The notes below the pieces were generated by a model, which saw only the letters and a program-made list of their open reading frames with translations, was not told the origin of the DNA and did not search any database. A stretch of DNA of 64,000 nucleotides. Origin: Pyrenopolyporus hunteri (taxonomy: Eukaryota > Ascomycota > Sordariomycetes > Xylariales > Hypoxylaceae). The stretch spans positions 310,001-374,000 of the forward strand of contig CADCXC010000037.1 of the NCBI GenBank assembly GCA_902806595.1, written 5' to 3'. Shown piece by piece: positions 44,147 through 54,565 of this stretch; position 1 is the stretch's first letter, and each line of letters begins with the position of its first letter. Both the position numbers and the translations under genes were made by a program.

Positions 44147-45941
44147 GGTTGCAAAGCGCGAAAATGTTGCGGTGGTGAGAACTAGTTTCGCATTCAACTT
44201 GACGGCAAAGAAAAAAAAAGTTGAAAGCTCAAATCCCACCCCGCCAGCTGGCAGTCGTCCGTCAAGCCTCGGAAATCTTATCTAGCTTATCGATATCTTT
44301 ATCAATGTTTTTATCGATAGTCATTATGTAATCCGTACTGTGGATGCGAAGACAATATGTAGGTAGGTACCTAGGTACCTAGGTATATATATTGTAAGCG
44401 GCTGGTCTCAATTGACTTCCTCACTTGTCACACGCACGCCAATATCTCCTCTCGCATTCTTCGCACCCTCTTAGGCGATCAATGCTAACCGGGGCAGTCA
44501 AATTTTAGTTGATGAGGCAAACGTCGCGGAAAATAAGATTCCCTTCCAGACGACTCGGCTGCGCGGCTGGAGTGCCTGGTAGCTGGGCCATTCGGAAACA
44601 TCCAAAAACGCCACCAAGCGCGGCCAAAAACGACGCATCTGTGCTCAAGACGGGAGCAGCTCCTCGTCCAATAATTCACACAGCATATATTAGGTACTTA
44701 GATACCTTATACTTGTAGTCGAAATTATTGCGTATCCCTGCTGTATTAAAGTATGCAGATCTACATGTATGTATACGGCATGGATGCCTACCAGTTACAA
44801 TACATTTTTAAAGAGCTCCCGTCCTATCGCGAGCACCAACATCTCACGAAAAGAGAGAGGTCTGAAACACAAAACCCCACGATATAATGAACTAATAATG
44901 ATGTAATTAACCCGCACTTCGAGCCGTTTGCAGCAATACCCGCCCATGGGAGGTATGCAGATGTTGATGTCAACTGTTACCTATTTCCCATGGCCTGGAG
45001 CTCTATAATACGTTTACGTATAGGTGTCGTCGGGTTTTATTGGTTCTAAGGTACTTAGGGCACGTACAAATGCATGCAAAACGCAGTATGTAGTCGCCAA
45101 TCGCTCGACCACCTTCTTGAAATTTTCTTTTCGCCGGGGTGCAAACGACTGCAAACGACAGGGGGACCTTGTCGATCCTCTGGTCTTGTCCTTGATTTTG
45201 GACCTTTCAGAAGCTTCTCCTATCTTATCTGGGCGACGCCAAGGACCAGGTCGGTTTAAAGCCGTTGGCAGAATTCCCCCGGAGATTTCAGACCATCTGA
45301 CCTATGAGATCGAAGTCCAGGTTCAAGCTTCCCCAAAATCAAGGTAAATCGTCTTCTGTTGACCAGGGCAGCCAGGGTCACTGAGCACCAGGTTCCGCTT
45401 TAGTTACTAGTTACCGTCGTAGTGCGTTTGACATGTAGGTACAGGCCGGGATTGCGCCTTTTCATGAGACCTATACCTTGGGTACAATATACTACGACAC
45501 GGCCTTATTTCCTCTCCGGATTCTACCTCCTTCTTCTTTCTCTTCTTCTTCTTCTTCTTCCCGTTCTCGTCCACGAGTTCTGTATTGATTCCTGTATCAT
45601 TTAGGTTTGCTTGCGGAGGAACCGAGTCGCAGATGTGGTCGAGCCAAAACCACTAAGGAGGAAGATCCAAACGTTCGCTTTGCCCGTTCGTCACCAAGTT
45701 TATTCTTGGGCGCATTCGTTTCGACTCCGGGCATTGGTATCTCGTCCTTCGCATTCGCTTATCAGCATTCGTTCTCGACCCGACTCACACTCGTTGTCCA
45801 ACCGAGGTCGTTTCCAAGGCCTTCTTCAAGTTTTCCCGGTGGCCATTAAACCAGAGGAAGTTTTGTCGAAAACTTCATAAATTACCCTAATCGCCGGACT
45901 CTATTGTCTCAGTCTAGTACAATTGTTCCCGGCCTGACGCC
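44147..45941. other. Divergent intergenic region between SOF1 and GH72, 1.8 kb
   Basis: It contains two TTATCGAT words (44287-44320), TAGGTACC repeats at 44360-44390 and a CT-rich tract at about 45525-45570 of the kind common in fungal promoters and leaders. ORFs at 45024-45347 and 45607-45880 have no recognisable features and probably lie in the GH72 upstream and leader region. Confidence 0.55.
44287..44320. promoter_or_regulatory. Paired TTATCGAT palindromic words upstream of SOF1
   Basis: TTATCGATAT (44287-44296) and TTATCGATAG (44311-44320), 24 bp apart and 140-175 bp upstream of the SOF1 start codon. A related TTATCGATAA occurs in the PUS3/GTPase promoter. A binding-site role is inference. 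Confidence 0.35.
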
Positions 45942-47365
45942 ATGCGTTCTTCGTTACTCCTGGCGCTATGTGGCGCCACGCTATCGTACGCGATACCGAC
46001 GATCGAAGCTGTCGGCAACAAATTCTTCACAAGTGATGGCGACCAGTTCTTCATAAAAGGAGTTGCTTATCAACTCACCGAGAGTAAGTTTGGACCTAAA
46101 TCATTCGCGACCTGATTAAGCGGTTCATTCTCTAATCTTAATATTTTAGAGGACCCTTTGGTTGATACCGAGCAATGTACCCGGGATGCTTCGCTCATGA
46201 AGAAGCTGGGCGCAAATACTATTCGTGTCTACCATGTCGATCCAAAGGCGGATCATTCTGGCTGCATGTCTGTCTTCGCCGACGCCGGTATCTACACCAT
46301 GATAGACATGGATACCTTTGACACTTACATCTTGCCCGTATGTGTGACGCCCAAACTCCCCTTTCCTCCCCCATTACCCTCGGTTCGTATTGCACGAGTA
46401 CTAAATCGCTGCAGAACGACCCCTGGTGGAATCAGACTCAATTTGACCGCTACTCAGAGGTTATGGACACCTTCCATGATTATGATAATCTCCTGGGCTT
46501 GTTTGTAGGAAACGAGATCATCGCAATCAACAATCAGTCGCTGGCTGCGCCTTTCATCAAAGCCAGTGCTCGTGATCTGAAGGCGTACAGAGACTCCAAG
46601 GGATACCGCAAGATTCCGATAGGCTACTCTGCCACTGATATTGCGGAACTCCGACCTTGGCTACAGGACTACCTCACCTGCGGAGGAAACGCCTCCGAGA
46701 ATATCGACTTTTACGGACTTAATAGCTATCAATGGTGCGACCCAACCGATTATAAGACATCGGGTTACGTCAACCTGCAGGCGCAGGCCAAGAACTTCCC
46801 CGTTCCTATCTTTTTCTCAGAGACCGGTTGCAACAAGCCCGGCCCGCGATTGTTCGACGACCAGGACGCGATATTCGGCCCCGACATGGTGAACGACTGG
46901 AGCGGAGCTATCGTGTACGAGTGGATTCAGGAGGCTAATGAATATGGTTTAATTTCGTACGGACCCAAGGTCGACCCAACCGTCACGGGCAAAAACGTCG
47001 TCGGCGGCTTCACGCGTGCGGGTACCCCGACGCCCGTCACACCCGACTTCGAGAACCTTAGCAAGCACTGGGCAACTATCACCCCGACTGGTGTCGCTAG
47101 ATCCGACTACGACACAAAGATAGTTTCGACGCGTGCATGCCCGACCTCGACTGCTAGCGGGTGGCTCGTCAACGGCAATGTCGCTCTCCCGAGTCTGGGG
47201 GAGACATTGACGGCCAGTAGCTATTCCTCGGTGCCCAGCGCCACTGGTTCGGCCGCCAGCCCCAGCCCGACGGAGACCAGGAACGCCGTCTCCGGATCTA
47301 AGGAGATCGCCGGCATGGGTGCTGGTCTGGTAGGTGTGATGATGGTTTTCACGTTCTGGTTTTAA
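45942..47365 (+). CDS. GPI-anchored GH72 beta-1,3-glucanosyltransferase (Gel/Gas family), 426 aa
   Basis: Exons 45942-46083, 46150-46337 and 46415-47365. Residues 1-17 (MRSSLLLALCGATLSYA) are a signal peptide. The GH72 fold follows: GNKFFTSDGDQFFIKGVAYQ, DPLVDTEQCTRDASLMKKLG, NTIRVYHVDP. Catalytic Glu144 is in FVGNEI and Glu246 in FFSETGC. The rest (YEWIQEANEYGLI, then a Ser/Thr/Pro-rich linker) ends in a hydrophobic tail (MGAGLVGVMMVFTFWF), giving a GPI-attachment signal. There is no C-terminal Cys-rich CBM43 module, so it is the short GAS subtype (Gel1-like). It elongates cell-wall beta-1,3-glucan at the plasma membrane and depends on the GPI pathway begun by PIG-H. Confidence 0.96.
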
Positions 47366-48206
47366 TTCGATGGCGCGTTTTTAGAGCTACTACTCTTTTG
47401 TTTGGTCCTGGCGTTCCGCTCTACCGCATCCCTCTTTAATAATTCTCCAAACTCCGGAGGTTTTGCGGCCGAAGGTATTCGTCAAGGACAATCTAATTCT
47501 TCGCTTCGACCGCGCCATTGAGGAGGTTTCTTCAGAGCATCTGCGAGGCATCGTACACGGCGTTTTTGTCTTGCGTGGGATGGCTCCGCGCCATCGCTTA
47601 ATGGTTGGCGTCAAGTCGTGGACATACATTCGTACATACCTCAATACGTTTCGGGAGACGGCAACAGGGGATGCGCTTAGACTCGCATATGATGAGGGCC
47701 AAATTGGAAGGTCCTCAGGGCCCACGAGACTCATGATTGGCATGAAGCAACAATTCAGTAGCTAGGGGACGTTGGATTCCCGAAGCTAGTAAAATGGAAA
47801 GGCCATCTCGGCTGTGATACCCAGACCTGACTCTTGTGATTCATCTACCAATGCTTATAATGTGAATAATCCTGTGGACTTTCTGCAGATAATGAAGAAG
47901 GCACCGACTGACGTACGTGCTTGACATAGAATCGTTAGCGTCTTCAGTATTCGCCTCGTTCCTCCCATGGGTTTTTATTCAAATTCTCGGCGAGGAGGCG
48001 CAACACATATAATTATTATATCTATACAAGTTATTTTCGGCAAACTCAGTAAGGGTAAGGGTACTACTAAATCAAGCCTCGATTCGACCTATGCTAGAAA
48101 CACCTAACATTATCCCCGGAGAATCCTACCCCTAAAGGAGATATATCACCCATAATCTTACCCCTATACATTCCAGCTCAAGCTCCCATCTACCCATCCT
48201 AAAGAA
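47366..48206. other. Intergenic region, 0.84 kb
   Basis: 3' flank of the GH72 gene and promoter of the Cys-rich gene. Overlapping ORFs on both strands at 47390-47765 exist but neither has recognisable features. AT-rich from 48000. Confidence 0.5.
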
Positions 48207-49287
48207 ATGTTACAACCTAATCACCTGCATCAACCAGTACCTCCGAATATTAGCGACGAGCACTGCGCCAATCACAGACGGACGCCCTGGGCCACCAACA
48301 ACTACGGAAATTCCATAAGAGCATGGCTCGACTGGCACCGCTAGTGTCCGTTCCAGGAACGGCCGAGGCTTCGCTGGGCGTTCCTCATCTCGCTCGTCGT
48401 GCTCGTCGCCACCGTGCTCATCGTCGGCGTCGTCCTCACCGTCTACTACGACGTCATGTACTATTCGAGCGGCGCCTTCCTACTCAAAGACAAGAATGCC
48501 GCCCTGAACCAAACCCATGCCCGTGCCCCCGCCCAAACTGCGGACATGGATACGCCGCCGGTTGGGGGTAGAAGGAGGACGGAGGTGGATCTGGGAGCGT
48601 GTGGCGAGACGAGGGATAGTTGCCAGGCTTTTAACCAACCCGTTCGTACCCCTTCCGTTCACCTCGCCTATCCTTCCCTCCCTCCCCCCCTCTCAACCCC
48701 CTTTCCTCCCCCTCACCCCCCACGTACTAACTAACACCCACAACCCAAACAAGAACATCTGCTGCCCCTCCGGCGCAACCTGCCACGCGAGCCCGTTCTC
48801 CCCCTCGGGCGTGTTCTGCTGCCCCCGGGACCCCGCGGACGCGCCGTGCCTCGCGACGGCCGACCGCCCGCCCCGCTGCGACGGGCACGCCACGCCCTGC
48901 GGCGCGGCCCTCGGCGGCGGGTGCTGCGCCCCCGGCACCCGCTGCGCCGCCGCCGGGTGTCTCAAGGTGTACCGCGCCGCGCCGGGGATCATGAGTTTTC
49001 CGCCGGTGCGGAGCGGTACTGCTGCTGCTTCTGCTTCTGCTGCGACTAGAACTGCGAGTGCGGGTGCGGGTGGTGCGCAGGGGGGATCGGGATCGGGGTC
49101 GGATGTCGTGGATACGGACGGGGTCACGGTTACGACGCCCAAGATTGCCGAGACGGTGGCGCTGAGGAGCGCTGGCGTTAAGGGGGTGAGGCCGGGGTTT
49201 GGGTTTACGAGGTGTGGGGTGTTGGAAGTGCCTGTTTTGGGGATCGCGGTGGTGTTTTCTTATGTTATGGCTTGGAGGGGTGGTTGA
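48207..49287 (+). CDS. Cys-rich single-pass membrane/GPI-like protein; start uncertain, in-frame TAG
   Basis: Confident parts are about 48357-48641 and 48754-49287, joined across a 112-nt intron with a weak donor (GTTCGT). The first part encodes ERPRLRWAFLISLVVLV plus more hydrophobic residues, a membrane span, then VYYDVMYYSSGAFL. The second encodes a Cys-rich ectodomain (NICCPSGATCHASP; GVFCCPRD; GGGCCAPGTRCAAAGC) resembling fungal granulin/GPI-type Cys-rich proteins. A Gly/Ser-rich linker and a C-terminal hydrophobic stretch follow. Upstream, an ATG at 48207 opens the same frame but a TAG at 48342-48344 interrupts it. Either an intron (48237-48356 keeps frame) removes the TAG, or the allele is broken. 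Very GC-rich. The function is unknown to me. Confidence 0.55.
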
Positions 49288-50601
49288 GATTGCTTGCTTT
49301 GTTTGACTGTTGTAGGAATAGGGGTTCAGATTGTGGTTCACCTTATAGCTAGGTTTTCCCCCTTTTTATGGAGATTAGTATGGTTAGATACCTACCTAGG
49401 TAGATACTATTATATTATGCTTATGAGTCACGCTTCGCTATTACATGAGGTGCTAGTTGATCGGGATGGTTTGGGGGGTTATGTATTCGTAATAACGTGA
49501 TAATTGTACTTTTCATGTTTAAAAATCCAAGCATCTAATGGACTATCTTATTAGAATGCTGAGGCGGTATCGATGGCATATGGTTTGTGTACATGTCGAA
49601 GTTTAGAATCTATCAACCAATGTCAGTCCGAAGTGAATTTCCTGTCACAAGGTAGATGATTCTACCTGTATTGCTTGGGGCATATATTTTTATTATTCCT
49701 GTATAAAATCGTCTCAACCCTACCCTTTGGCTCCCATATTCCCAATTATTCTCCATTAGGCAAAGTTGATTCTTCAGCTACACCCCTGAAATATCGGCTC
49801 AGTAGTTTTCGTAGTCATAGTGTAACGCTATCGAATACTAAGGGGGTCGTTATGGAATCCGCTGGATGGTTCCAAAATGGCCAATGAGTCTCCAAAATGA
49901 TATAATTAGGTAAATAGATAATTGAACAGCACACGTCGTTTCAAAGAGCTCCGTAGGGTAAGATGATGTGGTTACAGCACATAGGGTAGCAGTTGGCCAC
50001 CACCTGGAGAACAGATGAACCCGTTATTGCAAAAGAACCTTTCGATCGGGTTCGGAACGAGTTTAACCGTCTCCTGCGGACGCCCTTTGTGTCCTGTTAT
50101 CTCGGTGTGCTTTGAAACTTGAAGGAAGAGGCGATGATGTGACATTATCAGCTTGAACGATTGCCGTAGCTACAACTCGAAATCCTTGAGACGAATCCTC
50201 TTTGTGTAGCCTCCCTCTCTCCATGTCTGCCTAGTTATCATTCTTTAGAGCGTAATTAAACATGGGCGCGCATTATCATACGGAACTGCGTATCAGGATA
50301 TTCTAGACCCCGAACATGGGGGATGGTTTGAAATGTACGTTCCTCATATTTCACAATGCTTCACTCAACGGTAACTACGCTGTAGCTCGAGTGATGAATT
50401 CGGGTGGAATGAGCCGATGTAACTGTTACCCACGCCATATGTGGTCCTCATCACAGGCAGCCTTTTCATGGGGAATTTGCTATCGAGTATAAGTCATTAT
50501 GGCTGCCCTTATTTTCTGTGTGGAGAGTCTAACTAACCTAACGCTCTACACCTTGTCTTTTCCATCGATGGTGCTAGGACGAGAGTATCACCATTCTAGC
50601 T
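49288..50601. other. Intergenic region, 1.3 kb
   Basis: No gene recognised. One TAGGTAGATACC cluster lies at 49395-49405. A short open frame beginning at the ATG at 50568 (MVLGREYHHSSYVGEVLRD) overlaps the RGS gene start in another frame and could be an alternative first exon. Confidence 0.5.
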
Positions 50602-52173
50602 ATGTGGGCGAAGTGCTCCGTGATATTCGAGGCTAGCAAAAAGCTTATACTAGATATCGAAGCCTTGCTCCTTAACTTAGCGCCCCAGAGAATACCCCTA
50701 ATTTATCATCGTAAACCCAGCTTCAGTGGTCATGCCGAAGAGTCGGCGGCGGAATCAAGCCGTGCTCCCTACCAGGAGAAGACAAGGAGACCCAGGATAA
50801 AGATCCCGACGGAACTGTCCTTCGAAGAGGTTATCGAAAAGAACACGCACTCCGTTAGTTTACGCTATAGTGTGTAGTCTGCGAAGGAATACTAACACGG
50901 GCACGTGCTAGCCATGCTCCCTAAACGACTTCATGAACTATCTAGCATACGTGGAGCGAAGCGCAGAAAACCTTCAATTTTTTCTATGGTATTATGCCTA
51001 CGTTAAGAGATGGAGTCGATTACCTAGGCTGGATAAAGAGCGGTCACCAGTATGGAATACAGGGAGGAGGGAAACACCACAGTCGCCTTCGTGGTCGGTG
51101 AGGTTGATGGAGAAAACGGAGAAGTTGAATCGGATACTATCGATTCTGGACCAAGATACGGCAACCGGAGCCCAACCAACGACAATGGCGGATGAGCCGG
51201 AGCTAGAGCCAGGGCCCAAGTGTGAACCTGTAGAAATAAATTTCTCAAGACCGCGAACACCAGCATTTGAATTAGAGATAAGGGAGAGCGACCCGAATGA
51301 GTGGCGATGGGAACCTTGTGAGTATGATCGCCTTCTTACCCGTGCGGCTACTGATACGGAAAAGTCTCCGCGCAACCTTTCCGGGATGAGGTTACTCGAG
51401 TAGCTCTCCATTACATCTCGACGTCTGGACGGCGGAAATTAAGCCTGGCGCGCCAGGACCGAACTACCTGTCTCCACGCGCTCCAGCATACGACGCACCC
51501 ATCGGCTTTTCTGCCCGCCGTTTTAGCAGCGGAGACGATGTTGCGAGCGCATAGTCACCCCAACTTTATTCGGTGGAGTATCTGCAATAGCAACCGTCCA
51601 CGCGTCCTGTTCGCCAGGGTCCTGGGCGGTTTCGTCCTTACTTTGGCCTTCATACTGGACCTAATTCTCATCCTTTCTAAGAGCAACCGCTTAGCTCGAA
51701 TATCTACAGTGCCGTTATGGCACGTTGGCCTTTCGATATTGTTAATAGAAGGACGCGGGATAAGCATCAAGCTGTATATGAATAATAGGCGTCAGTTGCG
51801 TCCGTGGGAACAGGCGGCGGATTTACGTCCGAGAACAGGACGTTCGGAATTGAAAAACACGCAGGCAGGGCCACACCGTATGATGGACCTGGCTGGGCAT
51901 AGGAGACAACACGCGGCGGGAGTCCACCCTCTCTTCGAGGGGGGCCCGCAACACATGGGCCCGGCCAACGATTTCAGGGCAGAACCATGGGTCCAGTTAT
52001 ATCGGGAGAAGTCGATCTGGCGGAGGGTCTTCGAGGTCTCCGCGGTACACCATAACAGACACCTGAGGGTGTTGCAAGACAAGGCCGTGTTTATTTCGCT
52101 GCTCTGGGCAAGTTTCCTGATGGTGGTTTTAACTGTTGGTTCGGTGTTGATACCTCCTGGGCGTGTGTTTTAG
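50602..52173 (+). CDS. RGS-domain transmembrane protein (Rax1-like), about 488 aa
   Basis: Exons 50602-50853, 50912-51317 and 51365-52173 (introns 58 and 47 nt) join in frame. The RGS domain spans residues about 70-275: LSFEEVIEKN, PCSLNDFMNYLAYVERSAEN, LQFFLWYYAYVKRW, an inserted variable loop, FSAQPFRDEVTRVALHYIS and HPSAFLPAVLAAE. Three hydrophobic segments follow: residues about 303-327, about 331-350 and about 460-482. An RGS fold followed by C-terminal spans is the layout of yeast Rax1 and related fungal Rgs proteins, which attenuate G-alpha signalling or mark polarity sites at the membrane. The start is the least certain part; an upstream exon may exist. The intron 51318-51364 is required to restore the FSAQPFRDE motif. 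Confidence 0.82.
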
Positions 52174-52661
52174 CTGAAGATTGAAAGATGTAGGCCTCGC
52201 ATACCTTTGTACACTAAATTATGCCGTTTATATCATATCAGTTACGTAGGTAATCACCCACCTGTATTACATATTCAAATCCAGATATACAAATTACCCA
52301 AATTTACCGCAGAAGATGAGGATGAAGATGAAGATGAAGATGGAGAAGTAGGTACCTAATTAGACTGGGCGAGGCCGCAGGAACAGGGAAAGCGCTATTT
52401 AGCAAGCGTAAGGCGCGTGCAAGGTCACACAGCAGCTGGACTAGGCTTGTCTTGGCTGCCGGGCATTAGCCGAAACCTTGACGTCTCGTGCTCATCCCTC
52501 TACGATCACTTCTCTCTAATCACTCCCTTAAAATATATTCTATGCTAATTAGGTGCTTAATGGATGCGCTACCTCAATACTTCATGTATCCGTGAAATCA
52601 GACTACGCGCGACCTCGGCTTCGAAGTGTCCACCATTCCCATGGAGAACTGTTGACATGGT
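52174..52661. other. Intergenic region, 0.49 kb
   Basis: Contains a GAAGAT/GATGAA microsatellite at about 52314-52348 and the promoter of the sugar transporter. Nothing else seen. Confidence 0.6.
52314..52348 (+). repeat. GATGAA-type microsatellite
   Basis: Six-base units (GATGAG, GATGAA, GATGAA, GATGAA) in an A/G-only run, intergenic. Confidence 0.8.
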
Positions 52662-54565
52662 ATGAGCCAGTTCGGGTTCGGGGTGCAAAAGAGAGATTCT
52701 AACATGGCAAGCGCCGCCTCGGCTCCCCTGATATCGCATCGGGAAGATGAAGTGGAGGACGAACTCGCTTCACAGACTCCGGATGGCGGGGCTACCGGTC
52801 TTGAATGGCCGGCCGGCCGTCCGGGCCTTTATATCTGGCTCCTGACGCTGTCGGCCGGTATTAGCGGGCTCCTGTTCGGATGCAAGTATAGCTCTCTCTA
52901 CCTCGTTATGCAGCTACTAACTAGCTGGAAGACGACACTGGAGTGATCTCAGCTACCCTAGTATCAATAGGTACCTCGCTTTCCCAAAGGACGCTGACCT
53001 CCCTCGACAAGTCCGTCATCACCTCATGTACCGCGCTATTCGCCCTTGTCGCGTCCCCGATCTCGTCCGTCCTTGCCGATCGCTTCGGTCGAAAGCCCGT
53101 CATACTACTCTCGGACCTACTTTTTGTAGTAGGCGCCCTAGTTCAGTGTTTGAGCTTCACCGTGTCGAATATGGTTCTTGGGCGATCGATCGTCGGAGCC
53201 GCCGTGGGAGCTGCCAGTTTCGTGACTCCCCTGTATATTGCCGAGTTAGCCCCACCAGCCTACCGCGGGAGGCTTATCACGATGAACGTCCTGTCGATTA
53301 CCCTGGGGCAAGTCGTAGCTTACGTGATTGGTTGGATATTTGCTGAATATGGCGACCCTTCTACGGGATGGAGATGGATGGTGGGGTTAGGTGCCGTGCC
53401 AGCTGCCTTGCAATGCGTCCTTCTGCTGCCCATGCCTGAGACACCTCGCTGGTTGGTGAAAGCCGGCAGATCGACGGACGCTCAACGGGTTATCGAGAGG
53501 ACCCTGGGATCGGATTCGGCTTCCCATCGGCTAGTAGAGAGCATCGTGAAAGGCATCGAGATGGAGCTAAGGGAAGAGCAGGGCAATAGAGAATTAACTG
53601 GTAACGGAGGTAAGGATGGTATTAGGTGGCTCGAAGGGTGGCATGAACTTATTAGGGTTCCGAAAAACCGGCGAGCACTGGTTATCGCATGCCTACTTCA
53701 GGGCTTACAACAGCTTTCCGGTTTCGTAAGTCTACACATCTCTTGTGACATTTGCCCACGCTGACCGAAAAGAACTCGTTGATGTATTTCTCTGCCACCA
53801 TTTTCACAATGCTGGGATTCTCGATACCGACGCTCACGTCACTGACTGTCGCTGCAACAAACTTCGCTTTTACCGTACTTGCGTTGTTCTTAATCGATCG
53901 AATTGGGCGCAGGCGGATCTTACTATACTCATTACCATTTATGGTGGCCGGCCTTTTACTATCGGCCTTCGGCTTCGGCTCTATTAAGCTCCCATCTGGG
54001 AACGCCGATCCCGGCAGCCACGTGCCCGTAACTACCGAAGTTGGTTCCTCAATGTCGTCGCGTGATGCGGCTGTTGTGATCCTGATAAGCATCATGATGT
54101 ATGTTGCAGCTTATGCCCTAGGTCTTGGTAACGTGCCATGGATGCAGAGCGAGTTATTCCCGCTCGGTGTACGCTCACTCGGCAGCGGATTGGCAACAGC
54201 CACGAACTGGTTGGCTAATTTTATCGTCGGTTTAACATTTTTGCCTTTGGTAGGTACTTCAATTCTATCTATAACTTTAGGATTTCTACTTCAAGTTCAA
54301 CCGTATTCTATACATGTACTAACGCGGCGTATAGTAAGTGGATTGATCGCTTCGTGATTGCGCCTCATCGCGCGGCAAGGCCTTGCTACCAGATAGACTA
54401 ACACGTGGCAGGATGGATTTATTAACCCCATCGTTGACATTTGGGTTGTACAGCGTTGTCTGTGCCGTTGGGTGGTATGTTATCTGGAGAATATATCCAG
54501 AAACTGCGGGTTTGACTCTTGAAGAAGCTACTGGCTTACTAGAAAATGGTTGGGGCGTAAAATAA
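52662..54565 (+). CDS. Myo-inositol-type MFS sugar transporter, 547 aa, with GC-AG intron and candidate stwintron
   Basis: Exons 52662-52881, 52932-53725, 53773-54248 and 54412-54565 give 548 codons in frame. Sugar-porter signatures are complete: GLLFGYDTGVIS (formed across the first splice), DRFGRKPVILLSD, YIAELAPPAYRGRLITMN, PETPRWLVKAGR, QQLSGFNSLMYFSATIF (across the second), DRIGRRRILLY, NVPWMQSELFPLGVRS and a final YPETAGLTLEEATGLL. The QQLSGFNSLMYFSATIF form and acidic N-terminus fit fungal proton/myo-inositol symporters of the Itr type. The first intron is GC-AG. The third needs nested splicing (see separate entries): without it the last membrane span and C-terminus go out of frame. 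An internal ATG at 52704 is an alternative start. Confidence 0.88.
52882..52931 (+). other. GC-AG intron in the sugar transporter
   Basis: A 50-nt intron with donor GCAAGT and acceptor AAG. The GT two bases downstream (GTATAG) puts the frame wrong; the GC donor restores the invariant GYDTGVIS sequence (T|AC split Tyr codon). Confidence 0.85.
54249..54411 (+). other. Candidate [D1,2] spliceosomal twin intron (stwintron)
   Basis: The internal intron is 54250-54334 (donor GTAGGT, branch TACTAAC at 54317-54323, acceptor TATAG). Removing it joins G54249 to TAAGTG at 54335, creating a new donor GTAAGT. The external intron then runs from G54249 through 54335-54411 (78 nt, branch GACTAAC at 54396-54402, acceptor GCAG). 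Exon 3 ends at 54248 with two bases of a Leu codon, and exon 4 starts with the third base, giving FLPL-MDLLTP as in related transporters. One-step splicing from either donor gives the wrong phase. Confidence 0.82.

Noticed and set aside
47390..47765. Overlapping ORFs of about 100 codons on both strands after the GH72 gene
   Set aside because: No family features; both strands equally open, typical of chance; likely 3' UTR.
54334..54411. Simple alternative intron using GTAAGT at 54334
   Set aside because: Leaves exon 3 in phase 0 and throws the conserved C-terminus out of frame with early stops; only nested removal works.
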